Both the position numbers and the translations under genes were made by a program. DNA of 64,000 bases from Certhia americana. Its lineage: Eukaryota; Chordata; Aves; Passeriformes; Certhiidae. Of the stretch, positions 50,051 through 63,583 are shown one piece after another; the first letter of the stretch is position 1, and each line of letters opens with the position of its first letter. The stretch is from NCBI GenBank assembly GCA_018697195.1, contig CM031869.1:13633431-13697430 (forward strand), read 5' to 3'. The notes beneath the pieces are model-generated. The model did not search any database, was not told the origin of the DNA, and was given only the letters and a program-made list of their open reading frames with translations.

Positions 50051-51870
50051 TCTTTTTTCACTGACCAGAAATTTAGTTGATTTGCATGATGACCCAAGCT
50101 CATTTGATGTTGAAGATTGAAAGCGTTTTAGGGAGGGAGTAAAGACAAACCTTTGACATTTCTGTTTTTACATAATCCTTATGTTTTGAACTCTTTATGA
50201 AAGCATTACAGAGTCTTGCTACAGAGAGCAGAATTTGTCATAAGATAGTAAACAAGTTTCAGTGTTCTAGAGTAGCAGTAAATGCATCAAATATGTGAAG
50301 TATTTTTGTTGTTTACTTCTACAAAAAAAGTAATATTCGAGCCTGAAAGTATAGTTTTTGTTTTGAAAACCTCTTGCTGTTCTCCAGTCAAAATTTACAG
50401 CTCCCCTGCACTGCAGAGACCTGTGTCTGTATTTTTCTGTTGCCTCAGCTTATTTGGCAGTGCCTTACTTTAGCCAACAAGGAGTATTTTGAACAGTCAC
50501 AGAATTTTAATGTGTGTTTTCTGAATGAGTTTCCTCATTGTCTTAGAACTGTTACAAAGTCTAATGAAATAGATATGATTGTGTTAAACTCTATAAAAGT
50601 GTCATAATCAGACTTTAATTTTATATGTGGCATCAAATATATGGGTTTCATTTCAGGGCACGTTAGAGGAGATACTTACATGGTATCTCCTCCAGAAGTA
50701 ATTAAAATTATACTTAATAAAATGCTATATTAATTATTTCTAGCAATAGTTCTTCCTTCTAAAATTCTTTTTAGTAGTGGAAAGCTAGGACTCAGCAAAT
50801 AAGGATTTCCAGTAAACTGAGGATTTATCATATAGCAAAGTATAACAAATCAATTATTTAAGGAATTGTTATATTTTCATTCTATGAATATAATATCTTC
50901 CCAGGTGATTTATTTTGCAGATGCTTAGACATGCCATTCACTGTCCCATGGGAGCTGGACTCAGAAATCAATTTCTGGCTCTTAAATATTAGATAATTTT
51001 AATTTCCTAGAAGGAATAAGAACTCATATGTGCTAACAAACACATAGGTGAAGAGTCCTTGATGCTAAGGATGCAAAAAATCAGTCCATGGTTAGCACAT
51101 GAGACAGTTCAGTCAGAGCCAGTAATGAACCCACTACACACATGGCGTGGTTTCAATTACAGCTTGATGTGAGTAGACGGCATGGTGCCAGAAACAAAAG
51201 ATTGAAACAATTTAAATGCTTCTCTTCATGGTTCAGATACTTGAGCCTCCGGTTTCTGTTCCCTTATTAATGTTCACTTTTATCTGTGCAGAACTCAGGC
51301 TTGGAAAATAGGAATTCACTGCTTGAATATGTAGAATGTCATCTTGTTAAAGGACGCTGTAGTGTGATCTGGTAATATATCACTTAGTTAATTATTTGCT
51401 GTGTGATAGTTGCCTTCAAGGTTTATGTGCTCAAGGTCAAGAACTATATCTAGAAATTGCTAATTTGTCCCAGTCAAAATTAGAGAAGTTCTTCTAATAG
51501 ACAGTTAGCAAAATAAAGGTCGTAGTCCCCTCTTCATATAATTACTTAGCAGTTAAATCACTTACACCTCCAGCAGTGCTATCTCTTCACCACCTCCACA
51601 GCCTGAGGGAGGGAGGGAGACAAGTCCTTGTGTCTGCAGGAAACTGCAATCTCTGTTCCTCCTGTCGAAGGAGTCTCAGTGCCCGATGCTCTCTGAGAAA
51701 GAAGAGCAGTCATTGTTCCAGTGGGTGGGATGCTCTGAGTAGCTCTGAGCAGGTGGGATGCTCTGCTGCCCTGTCAGGCTGCCAGCCCCACACTGCCCAG
51801 GGGCAGCAGGAGCTGCTCACCACGGTGCTCCTGCTCCAGCAGGGCACTCTGGGCACGGATCAGGGGACAG
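50051..51870. other. intronic sequence, no recognised element
   Basis: AT-rich unique sequence to about 51560, then a GC-richer patch leading into the minisatellite. No gene is supported. Confidence 0.55.
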
Positions 51871-51999
51871 CCTGGGATGGGCTGGGCTTTGCAGTTATGG
51901 GAATACCTGGGATGGGCTGGGCTTTGCAGTTATGGGAAAACCTGGGATAGGCTGGTCTTTGCAGTTATGGAACAGTCTGGAATTGTCAGGTCTTTGCAG
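51871..51999. repeat. 35-bp minisatellite, about 3.7 copies
   Basis: Units start at 51871, 51906, 51941 and 51976. Each begins like CCTGGGATGGGCTGGGCTTT and ends in a GCAGTTATGG block. The first two copies are almost identical, the third has several changes and the fourth is partial and more diverged, so decay runs left to right. The unit length is not a multiple of three, which is why different frames (51758-52063 and 51877-52245) each show W/G/L-rich pseudo-repeats. No coding is inferred. Confidence 0.9.
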
Positions 52000-52350
52000 G
52001 CTCTGTGCCATGAGCAATTTGCTTTTGCAGCCTTGTGTCTCCATGGGTGTGATGGGACACTGAGGTGGCACAGCAAGTGTTTCTTGGCAATGCCAAGCAC
52101 TTTATGGAGGAGGCTGTGCAGAGCCACATGTCCTGGGATGCCCAGCAAAGAGGGACATGGTGGCATTCTGGTGTTCAGATCTGTCCTATGGACCTCTGCT
52201 CTGCTCATCTCTATCACAGCGCCAATGGAATGGAAAGAGAATTAATCACTTTATTAAGCGCTCTGAGATGTTTTCTAAAGACTTTGTGCACACTTTTAAT
52301 GGAAGCAAGGCTTTCTAATAGCCTCAATTTGTTTGTTTGTTTTTTTGTTG
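52000..52350. other. intronic sequence right of the minisatellite
   Basis: A GC-richer patch to about 52200 with overlapping frames of up to 122 codons on both strands, generated partly by the neighbouring repeat. No recognisable product. Confidence 0.5.
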
Positions 52351-52373
52351 TTTTTTTTTTTTTTTTTTTTTTT
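52351..52373. repeat. poly(T) tract, 23 bp
   Basis: An uninterrupted run of 23 T, preceded by TTTG units and followed directly by AACAGG. It therefore looks like a strong cryptic splice acceptor on the TENM2-sense strand. Confidence 0.95.
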
Positions 52374-55300
52374 AACAGGCTGTTTAGGCATAATAGATTT
52401 TTAGCTGTAAAGCTTATTAAAATGGAAGAATAATATAGTCAGGTTTCCAATTGCCACTACGCTAAGTTATTATTGTAATGATTAAGCAAAGTAGGAATTG
52501 TGGAGTATTTAGTACTTTTCCTCCAATGAAGTCATTTAATGTAACTGAAGGTATGTAGCTGTGAGAAGATCTGCCTTGATGTGTAAGTTGCTGGTTAATA
52601 AAGCTTATTTGCTATGTACAGTTAAAGCAAATTAATAAAAAGATATTGGTAAGGTAATTATCTTGTTGTCTACCTGTATTAGCATTTTGCAACACTTGCT
52701 TTATAAAATAAGCTGTGTTGATGCCTATTAATTCCAGTGATACATATTTGCTTTAAAAAGTTAGATTGTATTCCATGTAACTAATTTTGTCAGTCACTCA
52801 GAGCTGTTTATGTTTAACTGCCACCATTATAAAGGACTTCTTCAGGATTTTCTAGGAGTCACTCCTTTCTGCCATTCCAACATGCATTTTGTTATCACTA
52901 TTGCACTGATTTGTCTTCTCATCTGGGAAGATTTGCCTCCCCACATGACCTATCTCACATAACCATTTGACATTCTTGAGCCAGCCTTCCTGGCTAGGAT
53001 GCATCTTAACTCTGTGTAAAATGGTTCTTGCTGCCAGAAAGTATTTGTTTTTTAAAATACTTCCTCCCTCTCCCTCAAAACAGCAGTAAAATGTCATAAA
53101 TGCCTGGATAAATATGGATTTGGGGATGCAGTCTATTGTAAATGGTAATGCTGCCAAAAATAACATCATCTTCTTAATATCTGATTTCCATTTCATTAAC
53201 CTTGCAACAGTATGCCTTGTCTTTAATATTGCTGTTTTTCTTTCTTCTTTTTTTTTTTTTTTTTGTAAGACCAGACCATAGCCTGATACCTACATTTTTT
53301 CAGTCTTTCTTGTTCTCTAGTTATTACAATTATTTATTAAAATCATGGTGGTTGCTTCCTTAAGCTTATTGTCTCTGTTTTCTAAATTGACATCTATCAT
53401 GGTTAAGTACTGTAACTTCAATTTTATATGAATTTTCTTATCTTGAAATGGAGAATCAGGATGAGAACTCTGTTTCATCTTTGCTAAGTTAAACTATATC
53501 CAACTTCTTTTTTCTTGTTTTGATATGTAAAATATAAAATAAGTAATTTAATTATGTGGTTCTTTTTTTCTGTAAAATAGTTTTGACTTCTGGAAAGTTT
53601 GAGACTGAAAATATATAAGTGACCTGAGTTGTGGAGATCCTTGTAGAATGTCAAATGTGTTTGGAATTAAGCCTTACACTTTCATATCAAACTTATGTCT
53701 AAACTTTCTGCAGTAACCTTCCTTTCACACTGTTTATCACAGTCAGGCAAAAAAGTTCTGCATTAAACATGTAATTCTCAGTTTAACTTTGGGGAAAAAT
53801 TAGTTTTACTTTATGAAGTAAAACATCAGTTTAATTTTTACTAGAAATATCAAATTAAGATAAAATGGATTCATCTGTACTTCCTAAAACAAGAGAGGGA
53901 AATAACAGAGAAACAAGTTTCTTTGTTCTGTGTGAAAGAGAATACTTAATCACACATCAGCACAGAATTAAAAAACATAGCAATACATGAAAGTATTCTT
54001 TTTTTCTTCACTGAACAAATTAATTGCCAGTAATGGAAAAGAACTACAAAGTGCTGTTTTAAAATAAAAAATACATATCTTAAATTTAATAAACAGGATC
54101 TAACACAGTTAAAATGAAGCTCCAAAAATCAACTAGCAAATGGCAATTGGTTTTGGGTTTCGTCGGCTTGAAATACATATCAACCAACTTCCTTGTAAAA
54201 GAAAATTTGAATGAGTAATTCCACATGCACGATTTTCTAAGACAGACTCAGCACAAAAGCTGCTGTATAAATGTCAAATGGACACTCTTCCAGCTTAATT
54301 CATCTCATAGCTGAAATTTGGCCAAACTGGGGGTCTTAAGGCAACTAATAATAATTCCTTGTAATGTTCCTCACATTATTGTTGTTGTGTTTTTGTAAAA
54401 TAGGTAGGAATAATCTTCAGTATTCATGAGGAAGTAACATTTGTCTGTTGCTAGATATGCTGACAATGTAGAAAGGGAATAAAGGGAAGAAATTATTACC
54501 AAGAGTGTGAAAAGGATGCAGGATAATTACCTCCTTCTCCCCTTCTAGTGACCTACAAGATAGCAGTATGTTGCACAAATATAAGGGATATAAGCTTATC
54601 TTGCAACTGGAGGTCTCTAAGAAATTGCAATATTTATGTTATGTAGTCATATCCTTCTGCCTTTTTGGGGAAGAATGACCTTAAACATGATATTGAAGGA
54701 ATATTCACTGAAGTTAATTCTGTCCTGCAGATACATTCATTCAAGTCTGCTTGTAAGAAAATAGTGGTTTTGTTTTTTAAGATTGTCAGTATAAAATAAA
54801 AAATGTTTTCACAAAGTGCAGGAGCATGGACAGGGCTGAAAAAGGTTCTTCAGGAAAAAAAAAAAAAAAAAATCCTTCAAAATTCCTGATGAATATGGCT
54901 GGTATGTGCTTTGCACCTCCAATTTCCCAATAATGAGAGGAGAGGTATAGCTGGGGCAGGGCTGGCCTTGGAAGAATCAAATGTAAAATAACCCAAGGGA
55001 GAGCAGGGAGTTGATCTGCAGCTTATGGAGATGGAAATTAGAATTGAGTATTGAAACATTTGGAGCATATCCTGATTTCTGTGTCTTACTGGTTATATTG
55101 GGAGTAAGTTGGTCATATTTGCCTTCTGGTTATATTCAAACGTAGAGAACATCTTTCAATAACAATAATGTCTGAGATACACATAAAAAGAATTTGAGCT
55201 GCTGTAAATTTTCCCCTAAACACATAAATAGAGAAATGTACATTTAATTAGCTTCTTTTTTTTTTTTTTAAATCATTTTTTGTGTGTTAAATGCTTATCT

Positions 55301-57094
55301 CTAGCATAGTCCTGGTATTTTTAGCAGCATAGTAAGGGGCTTTTTACTGTCAGAGTACACATGGTCCATCACACTGCAATAGATCAGAATGGATCAGATC
55401 TAACTGCATGACTAAAATGTGGTGCCAGGTTAGCCTGTCTGAGATGGCAGTTTAATTGTCCTGAACCACCTTCATACTTGAATATAGTAGTTTATTAAAG
55501 GAAAAAAAAAAAGTATGGCAAAATGGAGCTTTGTGTGTTGTTCACAGGCTGGATGACTAATGGGGATTCACCTCTCCATTTTAAACTGTTTCTCTTCACT
55601 GAGCAACACCCGTCAGCTCTCCAAAGTGTGTTTTTTGTGGTCTTCAGTCAATACTATTTATAACAAATCAAAATTTTACTGCGTGGTTTAGTTTCAAGTA
55701 TTTGTTTTAAGCTAGCAAGTGGGTTGGTTCTGACTTCCACTAGTCAGGGCTGGTAGCAATTGATGAGAAACAGATTAGATTACTGCTTAATGATGACGTC
55801 TTTAAAAGCCCTGGAGTGACTGAGGAAGATAAGTCCCAGGGAAAATCAATGGACTCAGGCTCTGGAGACAGTTAGGTGAGAAGAAAATGTTTCTGTAATG
55901 ACCTAAATGGTCGCTTGCTCTCATGGTCTCTCAGTTGTAATATACAAGAGAGAATAGGTCTGTGTAAAAATATCCAGCATCTCTGACCATTTTAAAGCTG
56001 TTAAAAGTCTGAGTGCTGGATGTTTATCTGATTACTATCTCCTGCTCTTACCTAACTTCAGCAGTGATGGGCTAAAGCATTTCTAAAGAAGAAACTGTAG
56101 GGAAAAGAACAATCAAAAACCAGACTAAGCTCCCATAACAAAACAAAACAAACATCCCTTCAGTGGGGAGTAGTGGCTGTGCAAGTGACAAAGAATAAAA
56201 TATGTATTTAAAACCATACCCGTTATTATCTGGTTCTCTGTGTTCTTGGTTTTGTCATCTGTAAAAGGTTGGGCTTTAGTACTGGTGCTCATTTTAGACA
56301 TGCATTTGGTGTTTGTTCACATCCTACCAAAAGGACACAAATTGCTCTTACAATTTGCCAGGCATTACAGACTTACCTCTAGGTGTTGGTTTTCAGTTCC
56401 CTCCCCTTAATCACTCACGTGGTTCTTAGGTTGGTTTTCTGTGAACCCTTTGAGGAATTCATGGTTCTCCTTCCTGGCCTATTAAGTATCAAGAATTTAC
56501 TGTTAAAAATTATCTGTGCCTCATTATCTGATGGCACAGCATTCAGATAATGAGGAGGAAGAGGAGAAAGGGAATTCCAGTCCTGGTAATATTCTTCAAG
56601 AGAGAAATTAGTTTTTTTTCAAGAGCTAAATATCAATCGTGTACAATGCTGGACAGTGGTACTAGTGTTATCTTACCTTGATGTTTATTTCTGCCTCATG
56701 AGGTTCCTTGAGTCATACTCCTGTGTTATAGAAGTTGAACAATAATGGTTTAGAACCTTATTTTCTGCCCTGTTATCATGTGTACAGCACACGAACTATT
56801 TATAGTCTTTCATGTTCTCTGAATTTATGCCTTTTTCTTGGTTTATATCATGGTAGCACGTTGATTTCCTGTCATCCCCCTACTGAATATTCGAAGTTGG
56901 GGATTTTAAGCCTATATTTGAACTCATGCTGTGAGATTTTCTTCCATTGCAATGACCCGGGAAAGCTCTGTGGGCAGATAAAATAAAAATTCATTGGTTT
57001 CTCCATAGGATTAGAAACAAGAAGATGAAGCTCTGGCTGAGGAAGTAGCTCCACTGGGATTTACACAAAAAGAAATGCCCATACACTGGGTGAC
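52374..57094. other. intronic sequence, possible conserved block at its start
   Basis: The first 450 bp (to about 52830) is AT-rich but not simple. It is dense in TAAT/ATTA homeodomain cores and has no transposon signature, so it may be conserved. Poly(T) or poly(A) runs lie at 53248-53264 and 54855-54872. No gene is supported. Confidence 0.45.
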
Positions 57095-57340
57095 AGTGGT
57101 CCCTGTGGTGTGGTGGTTAAATAGCACCCAAACTGATGAATGGATTTTCTTGCTGCAGTATCACTTCGATCCATTTTGATGAACCCTGTGTTGCAGACTG
57201 GAGAGGGCGACAGAGATCTGGGAAGAGCTTTGTCCAGGCTGCCTTAGGCTGGCAGTGAGTTGGGAAAGGAAGCTGGAACTTGGTCTTGTATTCTAGCTGT
57301 GTGCTGCTGCTCAGAGCATCTTCTGCCTTTGCACCAGACC
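57095..57340. mobile_element. ancient MIR/L2-like retroposon remnant (tentative)
   Basis: The left part has a GTGGTGTGGTGGTTAAATAGC stretch like the MIR promoter region. The right part follows the remembered MIR/L2-type order of blocks (a TTGTCCAGGCTGCC stretch, a GGCAGTGAGTTGGGA stretch, GGAACTTGGTCTTGTATTC and then CAGAGCATCTTCTGCCTTT). The match is loose and by eye. These elements are older than birds. Confidence 0.35.
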
Positions 57341-60300
57341 AGCTCTGTGACAGAAGGAAAAAACTGCACCTTCTGATAGTGTTTTATGTATTGTTGTGCT
57401 GAACATTTTGAACTGATGCTTCTAGCAACAGGGCAAAGCGTGCAGCCTCAGAGATCCAACTAAAGGGCTTGGTGCATAAAATTAAATCTTATCTTAATTG
57501 CAGCTTGCTTGTCAAGGATGGATGCTTGAAATAGAATATTCAGTGGCTGTTCAGGTGTCTTCTTTTGTGTCTAGCTCGGTACATTGACCTCCTTTTTCCT
57601 TTTGTTATGAATTCAAATTCTACTGAGATAGGAATTGTGGAGAACATTGTGACTAATTTCATGATCTTGCCTGTAGAGATCATTCCATGTCATCATCAAG
57701 GCATGAAAGCATCATAATTTGTGATTTTAGTCAGTGTATCAAGCAATCTGGCTACCTGAGTATTAGCTATGATAAACTTGCTGTTACTGCACTGTTGTCC
57801 TTCATTTTAAATGCTGTTGTAACAAAGGTGAATGCAGTTACAAAAATGGACACAAAAGTGAATAAGAATTTTGATGGTTTGGGGTTTTTTTCGAAGAAAT
57901 GCTTCAGACTTTTCTTTCTGTGTTAAAAATAACATTTTTACTTCAAGTTTGAGGGGACAAATTTGTTTTAGTATAACTGTAGTCTACTTTTTTAGGAAAA
58001 AAAAAAAGATGACTGGAGAAACACTTCTGGTAAAAGTAGGGATTCCTCTTAGATGGGGAGTTCAAAAGCTAGCATTCGTTGAAATGTAAAGATTCATTTG
58101 AATTATCAATTTTCTTAAAAGTTTTTTGGTTTGGTTTGAGTTTGGGTTTTTTTTTTTCAAAGATCACAAAATTATTAATAGATTGATCCAGGCTGCATTC
58201 ATATTACAGTCTAGTTCTGCATTATATATTCTCCAATGCCAAAGACCTAAAAGTTCAAATTGGACTCCTTTTCATTATCAAGATAGGGGTGGGGAACTGT
58301 AAATTATTCACCTCCACTGAGAAGATCAGATTCATCAATCTGTGCAAAAGAAAGTTAAGAAAGGTTTCTTACATGTCTAGAAGATACTAATTTCCTGTCA
58401 TAATTTCAGTAGGTGGGGTTGACAGCCAGTAGCAGCTTTTGGACTAAGGCTAGATATCCTTTCACCATTCACATTCTTTTCACTGGTATTAGCAAGGGGC
58501 TAGTTTCTTTCAAAGTAAATGGCCCTAAAATGTCTAATTCTATATTTGCTGTAAATATGGACAAACTAGTTACATTTAGTAAGGCAAGCAGTATGATACT
58601 CTGTGGGTGTGAGTATGTGGTGATCCAGAGCATGATCCTCTGGAATGGTGTTACCTGTGCTTCTCATATGTCATGGTGATCAGGCACCTTTCTGGGCTTT
58701 GTGGTAGATATGAAAATGATGTGTTGGGAAAGTAATAAGAGGATGAGTCTTATATTGACAGTTCAAACATCCCTTTAAAAATACCTGATATATGTGTGGA
58801 ACAGGAGAAATGAATTCAAACCACAGTTTGTGTCTGTTTTCCTTCATTTCCCTTGAAACATTTATCCTATTTTGTCATAATTTAAACATGAGTTAAATGC
58901 TCTGCATTCTCGAAAATCAAGCAAGCGAAGCATGCAGATTTGTTTCTCACCATGTACATTTTCTGACCAACTGTCATCAACACATTTAAACTGTGCTTCA
59001 TGTTGGATTGAATTAGAGATGATATTCATGCATAACACTGAGATCAGTTAGGCTGTATTCTGAACTCAAATTTTCTTAAAGTTTTGGATAATTCTGTTGA
59101 TTTAATGCAGAAAACTCAGAGGAAAAAATGGTCAGTTTACCTTAGACCACATATGGATATTATAGAAACATCCAAAGCCATGTAGAGAAGATATTTAACA
59201 AAATAATAAATTCTGAAATAAAAACAAAGCAGAAATACCTCATTTTTTCCTGAGGGAAAGTGAGCTATGAATTTATTCTTACACACATGATATTTGAAAT
59301 GCCTGCCTATTCAGCTTTCAGTGAGTCACTTAACTGTTCTGTTCCAACTTTGAATATCAATTATGACAAGTTTCCTGACATCTGGGTTAAGGTGAAGCTA
59401 TTGTATCTGTCAGTTAACCTCTTTTTTGTCAGCCTGCCATGCTGATAATTTTGTATATGTGGCACAGTCATTAAGGTATTCACTATCCTCTGGCAGAATG
59501 AAAATTTAGGTTTCCCATTCAGTATGAAGACATTTTTTATTTTCTATGCAAAATCTGTATGCTAATCTAATTCAAATATATAACATGTATCCTAAGCTGT
59601 CTGATGGAGGCAGAGAAAACATTCTCCTTTCCTCATGAGTGATGTAAATTTTGCAAACTTTATTGGTAAGTACAGCAATAACTAATTATTTAGCAGATAT
59701 TATCATGCAAAGTTCATTTCAGTGACAATATTAATGAGAAAAAGAAACTATGAATGCTGTAAGTATATTGTGAGGTATTTCATAAATATATAAAATACTT
59801 GTGTCACTTTATACTTTTTTTCAACATATTTCACTTCTTTACAGCTTGCATAATAAATTAGTGACTTTTAAATGTGTTCTCCCATTGCTCGTGGCATCAT
59901 GTAGGTTATTTGGTTTAAAGTAATTATGCTTCATGACAGATTTATGTTCCAGTCAGAGATTCAAACACTGTTGAGCTCTACAGTGTATGAATGATTGCAA
60001 ATTTTCAAAAGAGGAGAGTTTTTGAAGGTGTCTGTGTGTTAAGTTAAATTTTTGAATTAATAGGAACATCAAAGCTCCAGCATCTGGGTCAGAGAAGGAC
60101 CTCCACAGAGCTGCTGTTTGAAGCCTTTCATTCTTGACCTCCAGGACTGTAATAAACTTTTAAATAATTTTCAAGGACACTTCAGATGCTCTATCAATTA
60201 AACTGCCAAGCAAGCCACTTTCCTGTTGGCATGTAGCCACTATTTAATACAGTCATTAAAATTTAGTTTTAGGAGGTATGGTATGACACATGAAGTATTT

Positions 60301-60947
60301 TCATCAAATGGATTTTCTACAAAAAAAACAATCAAAAATAAAAGGAGGTAGAATAATTATTTTTAAAATAACTAAAAAACACAACCAAAATTATTGTGAT
60401 CTTCTAAAGGAGCATTTTAAAAGAATATACTTTTTGGTGACATTATGTTTTTGTAGTCAGCTCATAGGTGGAATATGATGAAAGTAAACAATGAGCTTAG
60501 AAGGACATGATACAGTAAAAGACCGACAAAACTAAAAGTTAAAAATCTAGTAGTGAATTGTCTTGCCATTCTGGAAATCTTGATTTAGAGCATGCCGTGC
60601 TGTGGATACACTGTAGGCTCAGTTGTTTTGAGACATATTTCCAATACTGCGAAGCAGATTATTGTGATGACACCAGAATTCTTCTGGAATAAACTTTTGG
60701 AGGTGCTGTGTGCAGCAGGATAGAAGTCAGTGTTGTCTCTCTGCTGTTGCAAGAGATGATAATGACCAAAGAAGAAGAGGAGGACTGGAGTGCTGTTCCT
60801 TCTTTTGTGACTCTTGTGGCTTCGGGGATATTTTTCAGTCTTTTTATTTCTCTTTGCCCCTTGTCTGAGTTGTAGGGTGGTGGGACCAGCAGTGATACCT
60901 GCTGTCCACAAGAATTAGTTGAGCTGTGAGACATTGGTGTGTAAATT
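57341..60947. other. intronic sequence, no recognised element
   Basis: AT-rich unique sequence with an A-run at about 57997-58007 and a T-run at about 58148-58158. Frames are 60 to 108 codons with no recognisable products. Confidence 0.6.
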
Positions 60948-61445
60948 TGTTCAGGGCCCTTCAGTGGCCTGTGCTGTGCATCTGCACCCTGCTGGTGTTG
61001 GCCATGGTTATGATGCCAAGAATGGCTACCAAGAACAGGGCCTAGACAGAGCTAAAAGAATAAAGTGGGGGTTTATTAAAGGCCTTTAACAAATTCACCT
61101 TGGGCACTCAAAAGCCTGGCAGAGGCTACACCCAAGATGGACAATGGTCACGAGTTTCTCAGACAGATAAAAGTTTGGTCTATTAGCATGTCAGGGGTTA
61201 ATTTTCCAATTACAGCTTCAGGGAATTCAAGTCACACCCCCCAGTTTGCTCCCCCCAATTCACTTTTGTTTGTACTTTTCAAGCTTTTTGAGGCTGTGAT
61301 GGTATCCTTGGCTCTCAGGCCTGGAAGAATTGTTTTGTCTGACCAAACTGTGAAGAGAGTTACTCACATTCTGTATGGAGTTCAGAGTTACACACTAGTG
61401 CAGCACAGGATCTGAAAAACATAAAAGCTAAAACTTTGGGCATCG
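60948..61445 (-). mobile_element. ERV LTR (antisense), passerine type
   Basis: On the + strand the segment runs through AATAAAGTGGGGGTTTATTA, a CCTTGGGCACTCAAAAGCCTGG stretch, a CACCCAAGATGG block, GGTCACGAGTTTCTCAGAC and a block ending ATAAAAGCTAAAACTTTGGG. I recall this order from a common songbird ERV LTR read in reverse. TTTATT at 61072-61077 is the polyadenylation signal AATAAA on the minus strand.

The right end fits an LTR edge with the terminal CA mutated to CG (61444-61445). The left TG at 60948 is tentative. The flanks AAATT and AACTT could be a 5-bp target duplication with one change. No internal retroviral sequence is seen, so it is probably a solo LTR. Confidence 0.6.
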
Positions 61446-63583
61446 AACTTTAGGCCCATTAAAGGGTCTCGAACACATCTGCCAAGGGGGCTGAAGTGCT
61501 GGTTCCTCTCACAGGAGTTCTCTGTGAGACTGCAATGCCTCTTCAGCTCACCTCTGGCATGAGATAAGAGTGCTTCACCTTCAGTTCAAACATTGGTGGC
61601 ACTATCCAAATAGAGATGGGGAGACATCTGATAACATGCCAGTGAAGTTACCTGTGCTCTGTTTTCAGCAGAAATTGAGCTTTATTGAGGCTTCATGTTG
61701 CTTGGGCAGATAGTTTGATTTAAAGAGAGGTAGACATGATACTGTCAGGAAGAGATGGACTGGTAGGATGGCACACATAGTTGATAGAAATTTTCAGCAG
61801 CTGGTCCTCTTGGAGGGAAAAAACCCTAAAACAACAAAATAAACAAACCCCCATAACAGTGGCACTGTCTTGTTTTCAAAGCTTGGCCTTTATTTCTGGC
61901 CACAATTGACAGCTTGAATGAAGAGAATTCTTTGAAGCTTGCACTCTGCCTTGTGATCTTGATATAGTTCTGTTCAGCTGTGTGTGTGTTTATGAAGGCC
62001 ACAGTTTCTCAACTTTTAAATTGAAATCAATAAAGCTATTTCCTTGGTTCTGAAATAAGACCATCTGATATCCCATTCATTTGGGAATGGAAATCTTACT
62101 TCCCTCCTGGCTTTATGGGAGCCTTAGAGGACACTTGAGTGGTGAACCCCATCACGCTGATCTCCTCAGATGGTCTTCAGGGTGAAGGCCCCATGTTTTA
62201 TTCTCTGTACCTCACGCTTACATTTATTGTGCAGGATAGCAGAGGTTATACAGTCAAGTTACCAGGAATTGTGTCAGGTTGTTAAGCATTATCTCCTTAC
62301 CTCCCTCTCCTGCCCCCTGAGGCTCAGATACCTGGATCCTACCTTCTGGAGTAAGTGCAACTTTCTGTCATTTGCTACACAGCAGAAAAATCTCCTTACT
62401 CTGGATACTACAGAATTATTTTTGTTTCATTTTATTTTTTGGTTTGCTGCTCGGTCATTCAATTGGTTGATTTTCAAAGACAATATGGAGGAGCATGGCT
62501 TTGTCCATATGTATGTATTTATTATTGCAGGCATTAATCTTTTGCTTTGTGTGGTTTAGTTCACACCAGCCTGCCTCTCCATGAAGTTATCTTTCCTTAA
62601 GCGATCAGGTTCTGCAATCTGCTGCTTAATGCACCCTCAGAAGCGTGATATAAATTCAAGTCAGGGACATTGCACTCTAGTTAAGGGACTGAGAGGATCG
62701 TAAAGAAAAATGAGAAGTATAGCAAATGTGTTTCCAATCTCTGTAGTATATATAATAGAAGGTTTTATTCTGCAATTGTCAGAGAGGATCTCATTAGAGC
62801 TCAGACATTCCTGTTCCTGAAAAAGTTCTCATGTTGGGTACTTTAAAGGGAAGAGTTCACAGAGTTAAGATTTAAGGGCATAGGCTCCCTTCTAATACAG
62901 GGAACTGTGATCACAATGGACTGAAAAGTTCATAAGCTGTTTTGAAGGCAGTAGTAATATGTACAGTTTGCTTTATTCAGAAGCTCCTTCATGATGCAAG
63001 TGCACCTGCAGAGCTGCGGAAGGAAAGGAATTTTCCATTCCATTGTCATCTGCTGCCTCCAAAGGCAGCGGCCTAAAAATAATGAACTGGATCAGCTTTA
63101 GCCTGATGATTTTTAATTTTTTTTTTCTTTTTAATAAACTTTCCAAGGTGGGCTGAAAGGTTTAGGAACACAAACCCCTCAATTTGAGTAGCCCAGTGGA
63201 GGGGAGTTTTAGCCTTTGAGGTGTCCAGAGCTGCCAGCAGTGCCCGTGCTCTGAGTCAGAGCCCCTCTCCAGCTGTACCTGGGGGTCTGTGCTCACCTCT
63301 GCTCCTACAGCAGAGGCAAGGCTGCCACAGCCTACCTGAGCCCTGCTGCCCTGCACCCATCCTGTGTGCTGGGAGCATTCGTAAAGTTGTTATATATTTT
63401 ATAAAACCAGCAAAAACTAATAGTGAAATCTGAAAAACCTGTGTTTGGATCCCTTGTTCTAAGCCTGACAACTGGAATAAATCAGTTGTCCCCTAGAATC
63501 TGTGTCCAAGCAGTGTTTCAAAGAGAAACAGGTGTCTCCAAACAGTACAGGTTTGAGTTCTTAAATAACATACTGAAATGGAA
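61446..63583. other. intronic sequence, no recognised element
   Basis: AT-rich unique sequence. An A/C-rich tract lies at about 61815-61855. The block at about 62990-63110 is free of simple repeats and may be conserved. The 129-codon frame at 62170-62559 has no recognisable product. Confidence 0.5.

Noticed and set aside
51576..52245. Overlapping 122-124-codon frames with internal W/G/L repeats
   Set aside because: They are produced by a 35-bp minisatellite whose unit is not a multiple of three, and each frame shows a shifted version. There are no splice or start signals.
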